Below, in pieces: positions 34,294 to 46,300 of a stretch of 64,000 nucleotides of DNA. Under the pieces are notes generated by a model, which saw only the letters and a program-made list of their open reading frames with translations, ran no database searches and had not been told where the DNA came from. Made by a program: the position numbers and the translations under genes. Within the stretch, counting starts at the first letter, position 1; the number at the start of each line of letters is the position of its first letter. The DNA comes from Ascidia mentula (Eukaryota; Chordata; Ascidiacea; Phlebobranchia; Ascidiidae), in the NCBI GenBank assembly GCA_947561715.1, contig OX387202.1, positions 12,413,001-12,477,000 on the forward strand, in the 5' to 3' direction.

Positions 34294-37200
34294 CACCGCC
34301 TTTCTGTGAGAAACCATAGAATCCAATGACTTCAAAATCTCGTTCATTGCATTGCCTCTGTTTTATAGACCGCAATATCTCTTGTGTATTCATAGTGGGT
34401 CCGTTTTGTACAAGGAAGTAGCGCCTTAGAATAGCGTGTTTGAATTAAAAAATTATGAAAAACGAATTAGAAAAAAAACGGACATCAAGTCATTTGTGAA
34501 ACGTTTTCTGTCTAAAAGTGAGGGCCGCCTTGCAATAAGAATGAAACTTGTTTTGTACAGTAATCACGTATTGTGAAGTGTCTTATCTATCACCACGTTT
34601 ATTGTCGCCAGTCATCTCTACATACTTATCGAACATGAAAGTGTCTTTGTGTTTCATTTTTCGCTCAATAAATTACATGCGTTTACTTGTTCTCACCATT
34701 TTGTGTCACTATACTTTAGGTATTGATACGCACAATTACATTCTCCCCGTTTGTATAAAACCCCGTGGTTTATCCACATCTGAAAATAAACGTTTTATCG
34801 TCACCAAAACAAACTACCACCGAAAGTTACGTTTTTTTATATTTTGTCACAGTGGAAGCGTGGAGTTTGTTTTTCACAAAATATTGCTGACAAAATCTGC
34901 TCAAGCTTTGTTGTAAACATTGGTATGAACATGCGTAGTCGTCTTGCAGCCAATTGATCTCCGTTAATTGTAGAAAATGCGGAGTGTTGACATCCTGATA
35001 GTAACGCCAGTTAAAATGCCCAGAACTGGGTATATTATGTTGGGTAATGGACAATGGAAGTCTTTAAAATTAACGGTAGGTTCCGTTATGGGCAGGAAAA
35101 AAAGGCCTTGCTCGTGCGCAACAAAAGCAAATGTAGAATTTCAAATGCAAATGTCATTCACGACAAAGAATGGTTTTACTATTTCGACCGCTGTAAAACA
35201 AATGGCTTAGTAGGCGTACCTCGCCTTTGGTATGGCATCAAAAAGCCTTTAAGTACGTTTGGTTGGTCGGTTAATATTTGACTTTTTAGACTGAGGTTTG
35301 CTTACTATCTGCCAACACTTATATTAAGTAAACACACTGCAACGCAGTGATTTAGGAACCGGGACTCGATTGGGCGATTGGTCATTTTTTGTGAAGTAAA
35401 TAACATTTTTTGAGAAGTGGTGTGCGGAAACACAGCAACAAAATTCAAACCAATTAGACGATTTTGCGCATTGTGGGTTAACATGTTTTGCTTGAGAAAT
35501 TCCTCACCGAGTGATCAAGTCCAGTGCGAACGGGGTTTTGTTTGAAACAGAAATATCACGCCAGACCGTCGATACGCATCAGTGCACAGACGTTGGACAC
35601 GCCGAGTACCCAGTGGCTGGAAGCTGCGGAGTTTTTACGGGAAAACAGGTTAAAGATCACACAAACGCGAATATATTCGTGTGTAAATGTGACGTCACCA
35701 ATATTTGGTCGCAAGTATGTTGCTTGCCCAACGATTGTTTTGTTACCATCGGATATCATAATTACAGACAGATGATTTGTGCAAGGTTTAATAAACTTAC
35801 TAAAACGAACAGCCGAATCTATTAGACGACATTGGCCACTATAGCGCTAGTGAAAAAAGCAATACTTTGACTTGGCACAATGTATAGCAATGTCTTTAGA
35901 TAGAGCAAATGCAATGAACAACACAGTTCTTTTGCTGTCAAATACGCTTCTGTGTTTGCAAACCGGTGCCATGAACTTACTTCGTTGTGCCCGTAAAAAT
36001 ACAATGTTAGACGACCAGGATTTCGCTACAAGTAAAATGGCATTTTCGTTACTTTTTGTAAGTTCGTGGTGACTAACCAATGGCGTGTAAGCGACTACGC
36101 CAGTTCTCGTGGCGTTAGTAGCGGTGTGCTACCGTTATTGATCATTTAGCACAAAACCAAAGCGGTTATATCACACAACCATCATTGTACACTTCATTAA
36201 GTATACGAATCTTGCGCATTCGGGTTTGCGCGAATATGAAAGCTGTGCTCATACTCGGCGAATCTATTCGGGTTCGCCTTGGCACATCCCTAGTTTGCGT
36301 ACAATCAGTGCAAGAGTTTACATTAAAAAACAACTAAGGGCATATGATTTAAGCAAAATTGATTCTTAGCAAACGTTTCGGTTGTATCGCCAACCACATG
36401 CTGAATGCGCATTTTTGCGGCTCTGAACCAAGTAAATGGATATTGTTGGTGAGGAAGATTGTTACACGTCGTGCTAAAGTTGTAGTTTTTAGTTTGAGTT
36501 AAGATTAAATTTGTGTGGCAATATGCTATGCAAGTTCATCGTTATAACAAACACATTCTGCCAATATCTTTAAAACTATTTTATGCCAACATTCCAATAC
36601 TGTCCCTGCTAATCTTACAAATCAAGTTGTACGCATGGTCGTTGAATTTTCAATAAAAAAAGTGTTAAATTTTTATGTGAAATAAACAGCACTTTAAAAC
36701 GGGCAATAACACAAAAAATATGTAACAAATGCAAGCATACAGAAACATATTTTGCCAACTAACAAAACTGCAAAATGTGGTTGAAAGGAACCAAGTTATT
36801 AACTTCTGAATCTCATCACAATTCCGAAGGTATTTTCTCAGTTGGTGCAGGTAATGTCAATATTATGTCAATATTATCTCATAGTTTTTTGGCCGCGACA
36901 ATTATTTTTTCAACAGAGTAGTTGACACGTTTCAAACAGTGAACAAAATTTATTGTGCAACATATCTTTGATCGCAGATATAAACAATTGCTCGCAGTGT
37001 CCGCTTTCTTATTAACTGCCTGCGAATAATTTTCGCTACCTTTTCCGCTGGCATCAGCCACAGAATAATATATCCGGGAATTTTGTTTTTAAATCCATTT
37101 TTTACCATTTTTATTAATATCGCTCTATATTGGCTGGTTTATACTGTTATTTTAATAGAGCACATTTAAAACATAGAAGTTCGTTCAGTAGTAAATATAT

Positions 37201-37558
37201 TGCCCAATAAAAAAAGTAAACCATTTATTTTGGAAATTCCAAAATTTATAGTAGGCTATGATTTGTATTGCGTCATGCTGTAACATTATCGCGCGTCGTC
37301 TATTCAAAACAGTAAATAATTTCGATATGCTTGAATGTGACAAAAAAGCGTTTGTTTCATAGATACTTCCCGCCTGCAATGGGTCCCCAAAAAGTTATCA
37401 CCTACGCATGAACAATAAAGGCCCTAAAAGCATTCAAAAAGGTGACTGATGCAAATCGGTAAATCGGTATGTGGGCGCATCATATGTTGTAACCCTAAGA
37501 GTTATAGAACTTATTAATGTGTGGCGTGATCTTGTTCAATATTTCACCCCATATATTA
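34294..37558. other. Intergenic region downstream of the aquaporin
   Basis: No supported gene. AATAAA at 34667-34672 is a possible polyadenylation signal, 374 bases after the aquaporin stop. 36240-36296 holds ATTCGGGTTTGCGCGAA and TTCGGGTTCGCC followed by TTGGCACATCCCTAG, the end of a MITE family also seen at 54300-54380. Otherwise nothing recognisable. Confidence 0.5.
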
Positions 37559-37566
37559 CATTAGAG

Positions 37567-37913
37567 CAGTGCTTTTCAACCTGTGGGACCATCCGCACTG
37601 GTGCAGATATGAAAATTTGTCGTGCGGATGGATAACATGGGTAAGGATAAGGGCGGATGACAATCGCGCGATGAATCGCCGTTTTAGTCCAAGAATTTTT
37701 TAAATGTGGTTACGTACAATCGCTTCACTGAGCAACGCTAATATCCTTCCCCTTTAGTCGTCGATAGGTTTCCAATCATTTAAATTTCCTGGAGGTTTGT
37801 ATTAGTTGTGGGTTTCAAAAACAAATATTTCATGCGTTTGGCCGCACTGTGCGGATGAAACTTTCGTGCCACAGAAAAGTGCGGATAGTCTTTTAAAGGC
37901 TTGAAAAGCACTG
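37567..37913. mobile_element. hAT-type MITE with CAGTGCTTTTCAA ends
   Basis: The termini CAGTGCTTTTCAACCTG and GGCTTGAAAAGCACTG form an inverted repeat. Flanks CATTAGAG and CATGAGAG match at 7 of 8 positions. The interior carries repeated GTGCGGATG units. About 347 bp, non-coding. Confidence 0.75.
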
Positions 37914-38199
37914 CATGAGAGCATTTCATACGCGCTTTTAATGACTGCAAACAATTTGCGATACCAAACTATAACCCCAGTCTTCTGTATAGTAAAAGCA
38001 GAAAGGCGTTTGAAGTCCCTTAGACTAACTGTTTGACAACTGCCGTTTAATGCACAACTTCTTTTGCCAAAAAACGAGAAATAGAAGATTGGGACAATTT
38101 TATTGTGTGTCCATTAATTGGTCTTTTTGTATGACCACACTACATTGAGCAAGTCGATTTCCGAAGTTCCACGCTATATCTGCAACACACAAGTAAAGC

Positions 38200-38711
38200 A
38201 TTAGAAATAGTAAACGTTTCGAACACTAACTGCGTTCATCATCAGTACTACAATGAGTGCGTGCAAGAAAAGCGTCAGGGTAATAAAGGACTAAGCAGGC
38301 AGAAGGGAAACAGCAGCAGCACCAACACGCAACAAGCCAGAGGCATGTCGCGTGACAACATGGGAGCACAGCAGCGACGTCATCATTAGCGATTTGTCAG
38401 GCCGCTGTACGGACCTAGTTACCTATTCAACATCTAGGTCCGTACAGCGGCCTGACAAATCGCTAATGATGACGTCGCTGCTGTGCTCCCATGTTGTCAC
38501 GCGACATGCCTCTGGCTTGTTGCGTGTTGGTGCTGCTGCTGTTTCCCTTCTGCCTGCTTAGTCCTTTATTACCCTGACGCTTTTCTTGCACGCACTCATT
38601 GTAGTACTGATGATGAACGCAGTTAGTGTTCGAAACGTTTACTATTTCTAATGTATAACAGCATTTTAGCTTTGGCTTTCATCTTCAAAGTTATTAACTC
38701 CAAATATTTTG
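38200..38711. mobile_element. Insertion made of a perfect 220-bp inverted repeat
   Basis: Arms 38199-38418 and 38434-38653 are reverse complements; I checked them block by block and found no mismatch. The loop is 15 bases (38419-38433). CACACAAGTAAAGC occurs at 38186-38199 and again at 38712-38725, a 14-bp direct repeat that looks like a target-site duplication around the whole segment. The arm ends carry CTGATGATGAACGC then GTTCGAAACG, similar in layout to the Penelope-like ends nearby. No coding region. Confidence 0.75.
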
Positions 38712-38812
38712 CACACAAGTAAAGCTTTTGTCAAATTTTCAACGACTAATTAAAAAGCACAATGTTTTGGCATCAACGCTTTCACAATGGATAAGAAATG
38801 TTCTTCTGGCAT

Positions 38813-39319
38813 TTAAGTTTCTAAAGTTTTATTCGAAACCAACGTTTCGTCTGCCATCCGGCGAGACTTCTTCAGGGTTATGTCAACAGTGAAGCATCGC
38901 GCGCATAAAACACTAAAAACGCAGGAAAAACTCAAGAAAAACACAAGGAAAAAGGAATAGATAACATTGGCACCGCTTGCATCGTCACGTGAACCAGGTG
39001 TGTAGCGGGGCGTAACCTTCTCGATCGGGTGTGACACCATCCTGCCTAGTGATCTTTGTGGCTTTGTGTAGACCGCAATACCATAGTCCAACATCATACG
39101 CCTTAGCGTGTCTGTGAAAACAGGTACATATGGCAAAACGATCGTACCGGTAGTGGCGCTGTTCCTTGTGACTTTACTGTGGGCTTTCTTCTTAAAATCC
39201 ATGACCAAGATACAGAGGTTATCCGTGATGAGAATGGGTTGATTAGCACTCGTGTGTATCGCAAGCCGACACACACCAATCGGTACTTGTCGTTTAAGTC
39301 GGCACATACGATACAGCAC
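38813..39319 (-). pseudogene. Penelope-like reverse transcriptase fragment, minus copy
   Basis: The minus-strand reading includes TGTIVLPYVPVFTDTLRRMM, then LDYGIAVYTKPQRSLGRMV and SHPIEKVTP. This order (IPYV..L...L, G-I-x-V-x-x-K-P, L-x-x-x-L/M-V, H-P) is typical of the region just before the GIY-YIG endonuclease of Penelope-like elements. It lacks the catalytic palm domain and the GIY-YIG core, so it is a dead fragment. Confidence 0.65.
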
Positions 39320-39574
39320 AAGACAGCGGTAGTGCGGTCTCTGATGGATAAAGCCGAGGCTCTGGTTTCCAGAGAAGAAGACCGTGAAAAGGAAGTAAAG
39401 TTCATCAAGAATGCATTGCGGAAGAATTTGTATCCCTCATGGATGTTAAGAAGAAAGCCCACAGTCAAGTCACAAGGAACAGCGCCAACTACCGGTACGA
39501 TTGTTTTGCCATATGTACCTGTTTTAAATCTCGCCGGATGGCAGACGAAACGTTGGTTTCGAATAAAACTTTAA
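39179..39574 (+). pseudogene. Penelope-like reverse transcriptase fragment, plus copy
   Basis: The plus-strand reading contains TRVYRKPTHTNRYLSFKSAH, then TIQHKTAVVRSLMDKA and EVKFIKNALRKNLYP. This is the hallmark stretch (VYRKPTHTDRYL, H..SVV.TL, L..NGYP) of the C-terminal part of Penelope-like reverse transcriptases. It is followed by TTGTIVLPYVPV and then breaks straight into the element's 3' end, so the endonuclease part is deleted. 5'-truncated and non-functional. Confidence 0.75.
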
Positions 39575-39600
39575 AAACTTAAATGCCAGAAGAACAATTC

Positions 39601-42600
39601 TTATCAATTAATATGCCTAGCAGCAAAAATAGCAGTACCTATATGCGTTAACAATGGTTTCACGAAAAAACACTAGCCAAAATTTAAATGAGGAAGCGTG
39701 CCAAAAAATTTTTCAGAATAGTGAATGAATGCAACATACAGAAACTTTTCTGGTTACTTTTGCTTACCATTGTTATCCAAATCGTATGCAACGTCAATTT
39801 TAAACCAGTATCCACTGCCATTCTGCAAATATGAAAAAGTTAGAAACAAAAAGCAAACAGCATCCCGACAATAAAAATTTAAACCGCCTAATCCACCTAC
39901 TGGAGAGAAAACAAGCTAATAATCATACTGGAAAGAGAACGTGGTGTGCGTTTTTCTGGTCATCGTAAGGTTGTTTTGACAAAGGTTTAACATTTAAGCG
40001 TTAATTTAAAGTGCCCCCTTTCCTTATATATTGTTGTAGCTAAACTGAAAGTGACAATTGCGATGCTTTTATTTGTTAACAGTTATTTTCTACGAAATTG
40101 TAGCGGCCATTTTGTAAAGAGCTGCCTACCTATAGCTAGGCCACATATAAAACATATTGACTGCTCCGAGATACCGCGACTTGACAAAAATGTGATTTTT
40201 TGTTGTTGCAGTCCTGAGAAGTGTGGCGAGATTTAACAACTTTGCTGGTAAGTAACAAAGTTTGTTTTGTTCTACTTTTGTTGTTAATAAAAAAGTTAAA
40301 AAGAAAACCTTTACTGACGCGAACGCATTTGAAATTAATCCATAGCGTTTTCTGTGTTGACATATACAAAACTTTGTATGCAGAACTGGAAACTGTTTTT
40401 CCTAGTAACTATTTTCAAATGAGTTCACGTTAAGTCTTGCAGTCTATAATTTCGATAGTAGGTTGTAACTCTTTTAAAGTAGCATATTACAGAATCGTGG
40501 TGTTACCACAAGATCAGGATTTTTCAGTAAAATGGTCTCTCACATACTTCTTTTCTTATGGCATTATGAATACCAAATTGAAAATTTTGTTATTTGCACG
40601 GAAGAATTTTTCTTGGTGATTGTTGATTCTGTGGAAGACTGCAACATTTTTCATACGTTATTGCATTAGCCAATTTTTTTTGCACAGATTATCTGTAAGT
40701 TTTTGACCAAAGTGTTCGAAGAGCTCTAAAGTTTGTATATAATTCATGAGTTGACCTGCAAGCCTGAGATATACATGCTGCCACAAAAAGTATGTGAGTG
40801 AATAATATTGTTAAAAATGCTGTATATACATGTGGTAATGTCATGATTGTGTAATGCTTAACTGCTACAATATGTGCTAATGTCTACCATCTTATAGACT
40901 GGATTGTAAAACAAACTTCTGATTTTTTTTGATGGGGCAGATTTTAAGCTAGAATTCAGCTTACCCAAAAGTGGAGACCTGGTGAAAAGTTATATTTTAT
41001 GATGATTTCAACAAGAATCTAAAATGAAAAAGGTACCTTGTTAAACCTATTGTAAATCTTAAAATCAGAAAAGTATGGATCACATGTGCTTACCTTGAAT
41101 AGTTGTCCGTTTCCATCTTCCTCGTATTTTTCAATATAATAGGAAAACTGGTTCTAAAATGGAATAGTATGTGATTAAACCTATTGTAATTGCATTTTTG
41201 AAATCATTTACACAAATATTTTACCAACAGAGATAATGTGGCATGGCATATAACAAATATACATAAATTTAGTCATTTTACATGTTTGTTAGTACAGTAT
41301 ATACATAGAGCTTGTGGAATGAGGATCTGCACTTTTTAAGGATTTTAAACATTTTGTTTAAAACACATGAGTGAACCTACCTGGAAAATGGGTCCATTGG
41401 TGTCATACCCATCCAGACACCTGGTTTCTTGTTTCTGAAATAAAACAACAGGTACAAAAGTGTTCTAATCTTTGTTAAATATGTCTTTCAAAAAAGTAAG
41501 ATAGTCGGAGTCAATATCAGAAAACATCGCCACTTGACAACAAATTGGGTGGCATATTAACATTTGAGTGCACGTAATTTTTTAACAAAAGTTTTGTGTT
41601 GTGGTTAATCAGTTGGGTTCCAACTTCTTTGAATGATAACCACACTTGTCACTTACGAAATGTTGTAATGATGCACACAAAAAATGTTGACCTTGTTTTA
41701 GATAAATTTACTTTAATAGTTTGATAAATTCTTTTTGCACTGCAACAGCTGAAAGACCAGCTTGCCATGTGATAGGCTAAATGGATATTTTTCAGTTTTT
41801 AAAATACTCCAATCTCTGTTCATCGTTAAAGCCCCATATTAATGTATGTCACATGTACCAGAATTCCGAGATAGTTTTGTGTCACCAACTACCTACACTT
41901 TGGACCAACTACCTACACTTAAACATTATGGGCTTGCAATGTTTTTAACATGGTTCATTTTAGGTTCAAATTTACTTTGCAGTGGAAGTCACATTGGAAA
42001 TTAGGTGCACTTACCCAAGTCTGTCCGCCTGGTCCCAGTTGAGGAGCCTGAAATAAACAAAAAGGTATCAAATTTTGTAAATTATGTATGTCTGGGTATT
42101 GTTGACAAATAGTTGTTTGAGTTAGTTTGTTATGAGCCCAAATTTGACATTGTATGATGCCTGACCTGGAGGTTATCAGCTATTTAACATTTAGGCCAAT
42201 CTTATAGCTAAAACATATCAGGTTAAAATTTTTGGAATATATAAAACTGAATATTGATCCAAGAAAACTTTTGTTTTGGTCATGTACAAGGAATGTTGGA
42301 CTTAAATCTTCTTTTTGATTCAGAGAATGTGACATTACTTACAAACTAGTTGTGGCATCAACTAGGGCAGTACTTATTCCAAACAATAAATCTTTCTTGC
42401 CTTCTGTATGTACATAATTTATTATTTTTTTACACCAGACTTGCCTCAACAAAGATGTATTAGTTTTATGCATTCCAATTTCTTAAATTATGACACAACG
42501 ATAATGAACAAAAGCTGACTTGATTCCGATGAGGACGCAATTAATTTTATCACAAATTTATTCTGCAAATTTTTCATTTTGCTAATGGTGATAAAATTTT

Positions 42601-43394
42601 ATGGAACATACATTTTTTACAGCCATTGTTTATCTCAATTTGCTCCAAAAATATGAATGCAAGTGTTTTTGCAGGAAATTTTTATGTGTTTTTGAGACAT
42701 CTATGTGTGAAGAGAAAAAGTGGCCGAGCAAATCTAAAAACTTGATTGTTCTCAGCATCATAAAAGAAGCATAGTTGGTAAGTCAAATTCTTTCATATTT
42801 TCATATTCTCCAGTTGAATACAACTTTGGAAAATCACGAGGGACCTTTCATACTAGCTGTTAGCTCCACAAGCTCCTAATACCACCAGACTCAAAAATAT
42901 CTATGGGGCGATGTTAAATCACTTACAAAAATGACATTCTAAACCCTTTCCTCTTTAACTTTAAAGTAATGTGGCACATTTGTCAAGTACTGTGGCACAG
43001 TCACAAATTCCTAATTAAGGCCCAATCGGACCAGTGGTTTAAGAGTTCACTTCCCAAAAAATTTCGTTTTGGGGCAAAATTGGGGTCTTCTTTTTGTAAA
43101 CCTCTGTTTTGCAAAAACTAATGGGCTGATTTTGATGATGTTGTTTAAAAGGGAATTGAACAAAGACAAAGTGCAAAAAATCCTTCTTTTGATGCAGAGA
43201 ATTGATTTTTAATGTTATGCTATTATTTTCTTGGCATCAAATGTGGCTGTTGGGTTACTTTTTAGTGCATTGCAATTTATTTAGTACCGGATTCATATTT
43301 TGCTTTCTAAAGGTACACAGAAAACAAACCTAATTCATATATTTCCAGCACTCCACTTTACTCCACATTCTGAAAATTGTTTCCTCTTCTGTTA
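39601..43394. other. AT-rich region carrying scattered short minus-strand exons
   Basis: No long reading frame. It contains the short exons described under the minus-strand unknown gene (39768-39822, 41094-41153, 41381-41434, 42015-42047). It also contains the segment from about 42060 to 42720 that is duplicated at 49855-50450. Confidence 0.5.
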
Positions 43395-46300
43395 CAATAG
43401 ATCAGCGGTTCTTATACTTTTTTGCTCGCGCCCCCCTAACACTATTTGTCAAATCCTGCGACCCTCCCCCCACAACTCGAAAAATACTCAATTCAAAATC
43501 AACTCTTGAGCTATTTATTTTTATTAACACTCGTCAATGTGAGGGACGGGATTGCTTTTTTGAAACCAGGTGTTTAATGCATGGCTTTGTGGACGACAAT
43601 GCACATCGCGGATCGGCTGCATAGTTGAGTTTGTTGCGTGCTTTTGTCTTTACACTTACAAGTGCAGAAAAGCCACTTTCACATAAATGAGTTGTAGAAA
43701 ATGGAAGTAGAGTGCTCAATGCCACGCTGCCAACTTATCTGTACAACTGCACATATTTCACCCAGAAATCTGTGAGAGGCATGGCTTCGAAGTCGTCTTT
43801 TGCGGTCGAGTTAAACTTCAATTCCAAGAATTGTTCCTGCAAATCATCCGAAAGAAGGTCTTCATTGAGACGAAAAGGATTTCTAGTCACCTTCCAATCT
43901 GGCAATTCAGTGCTGGCGAGTTCTGGGAAATACCGTTCAAATTCAACAATCAAAAGTTGAAGATGCGCTTCCATTTTGTTCTAAAGCTCGCCCTCCAGGT
44001 CAGCATCGTTTTTATCGAGGGCTGCATCTAGGTTTGTAAATGAAGCCGCGTTCCCACGTTGAACTCGACGAAGCCACAGTCCCAGTTTCGCTATAAAACC
44101 ACGTATGATATCGGTGTGATTAATGCGGTTGCTATTCTTTCCTTGCAAGTGACGATTCAGTGTATTGAGGGCTTCAAAAATGTCAACGAGGTATGCCAAT
44201 GACAGTTGAAAGCCGTCTGAGGTGAAAGAGTGCAATAGATCATGTTTCTTGTGATCTTCGAGAAATAACTTCACTTCTTTTCTTATCTCATAAACACGAG
44301 CCAACATATTTCCCTTTGACAACCAACGAACAGCCGTATGAAACAACAGAGTCTTGTGATCCGAATCCATCTCCTTGCACAACTTGGCAAACAACCTCCT
44401 GTTGACAGCGCTTGCCTTGACATAGTTGAATAATTTTATGACAATTGCCAGCCTATGGTTTAATGCAGATGGTAAAATCTTGGATGCCAGAGCTTCCCGG
44501 TGGATTACGCAGTGAGTGCCGATTTGTAATAAATCCACTTCGACAACCAAGCATTGCAGGGGCACCATCAGTGCATACACCTACAAGGTTTTTCCATCGC
44601 AAAGAGTTGTTGTCAAGGTAACAAGCAACAGCTTCGAACACATCTTCTGCTTTGGTAGTTGTTTCAAGAGGTTTGCAAAACAACATTTCCTCCTCAATTG
44701 AAGTGGTTCCGATGAAGCGGACATGCACCAGTAGTTCGGACAACTGAGCAACATCAGTGGTCTCATCACGTTGGACCTTGAAATTCGATATCTTTGACGA
44801 TATCATCGATGCGTGTTTTAATAGTTGAATCTGATAGTGAAATCTTTTCCAGCTTCTTGCTGCTTGTCTCTCCCAGCACAAGACTGGCTGCTTTGATCAA
44901 AGCTTCGCCAATATTGTGGGGTTTCTTTGCTTTGGCAATCATGTACGCTATTTCAAATGAGGCTTCTACTACCTCAGCAGATGACGTTTGACAAAAGCTT
45001 TCCTCTCCCACAATTTTCATTTTCTTAAAAGAATGTTTTTAGTTTGAAAATATACCAATGGTTTTTGTTTCAAGCTGGAATGTTTTGTATCAGGATGGCG
45101 TTGCAACCGACTTGGCCTCAGAGCGCCGTTGCTAAGTTTTTCGAAGCATATTACACATTGTGGTACAACCAGACCTTTAGACGTAGCATCAGTAAACATA
45201 AACTGCAAATACTCTGCACTGTACTTCCTTTTTTTAACATTCATGTTTTCAACTGTTAAATAATCAGATGACCGTAGATGACAAACAAGAAACAACTAGA
45301 CAAAAAGCCAGTAAGCCAATACTACTGTTGTCGATATAATGGCCATTTATGCGTCACAGTAACGGCATTATTGCGTCACAGAAAATTTGATATTAAGAGT
45401 CGAAACTCTTGCAATCTCATTAAGTCGACAAACGGCGTAATGTTTGCTACAATTTAACGGTTTCTGTACACAGAAATACTTAATAGCTTCAAACGTGTTC
45501 TAAAAACTTTGGCGCCCCCCTTATGAACCTTCCACGCCCCCCAGTTTAAGAACCCCTGCAATAGATGTTCGGCCTCATGAGATCACCAATGACTCACGTT
45601 TCTGACCCGCCCCTTTTCAAATTTGATGAAATTTGCATAGCAGCTGTTGGATGATAAAATAACTAGATGTTCTAGACCAGCGGTTCTTAAACATTTTTGT
45701 TCGCGCCCCCCTAACCAGTGGCGGATCTAGGGGGGGTGGGGTGTTTGGGTGTCAGAACACCCCCCTCAGCATTGTGCCATATTGTTAAATCTACGGTTAG
45801 TTTTACGCAAAGCAGGAGCGAACACTTCGGGCCAGTGTTCGTCTCAGCAATTTCTTTGTTAATCAGTCGTGCCTGCCGAACGCGGCGATGGCCGCTTTCG
45901 AGACAATTATTTGCCGTACCGTTGATACACGAAAACCGTTTTTAAAAAAATTATTTCTGCAGCATTTTCAATACAACAACTACAAAAGTTATGTTGTTTA
46001 TTATCACAACCAGGGTGTCGATTTATGCCTTTTTCGTCATTCTAAGTGTTTGACATGCGACGCCACTGTTCGACACAGACGGCGTGAATAATTGTTAAGT
46101 TATCGGTATGCAGCACTATGAACAGAAAAACGCTATTGTTATCTACAAATGTCCATAAATTGAATTACTATGATAACTTAATTATGTTTAACATATCGGT
46201 TACGCCAATCTTGCAACATTCACATCGATCTTACTGGTATTCTTTTTTTAAAGATTGGAAGGCAACGATAATCCTATTTACATGTATTTTTTTGCCGTAC

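Larger units (their letters stand above)
38783..39600. mobile_element. Head-to-head Penelope-like element remnants
   Basis: Two partial copies in opposite orientation share their 3' ends as terminal inverted repeats. Left end: TTCTTCTGGCATTTAAG ... CAACGTTTCGTCTGCC. Right end: GGCAGACGAAACGTTGG ... CTTAAATGCCAGAAGAA. The coding remnants of each copy are listed separately. Identification rests on the protein remnants. Confidence 0.7.

Noticed and set aside
35054..35281. Open frame of about 75 codons downstream of the aquaporin
   Set aside because: No recognisable family, no conserved motif and no splice partners; its length is expected by chance in AT-rich DNA.
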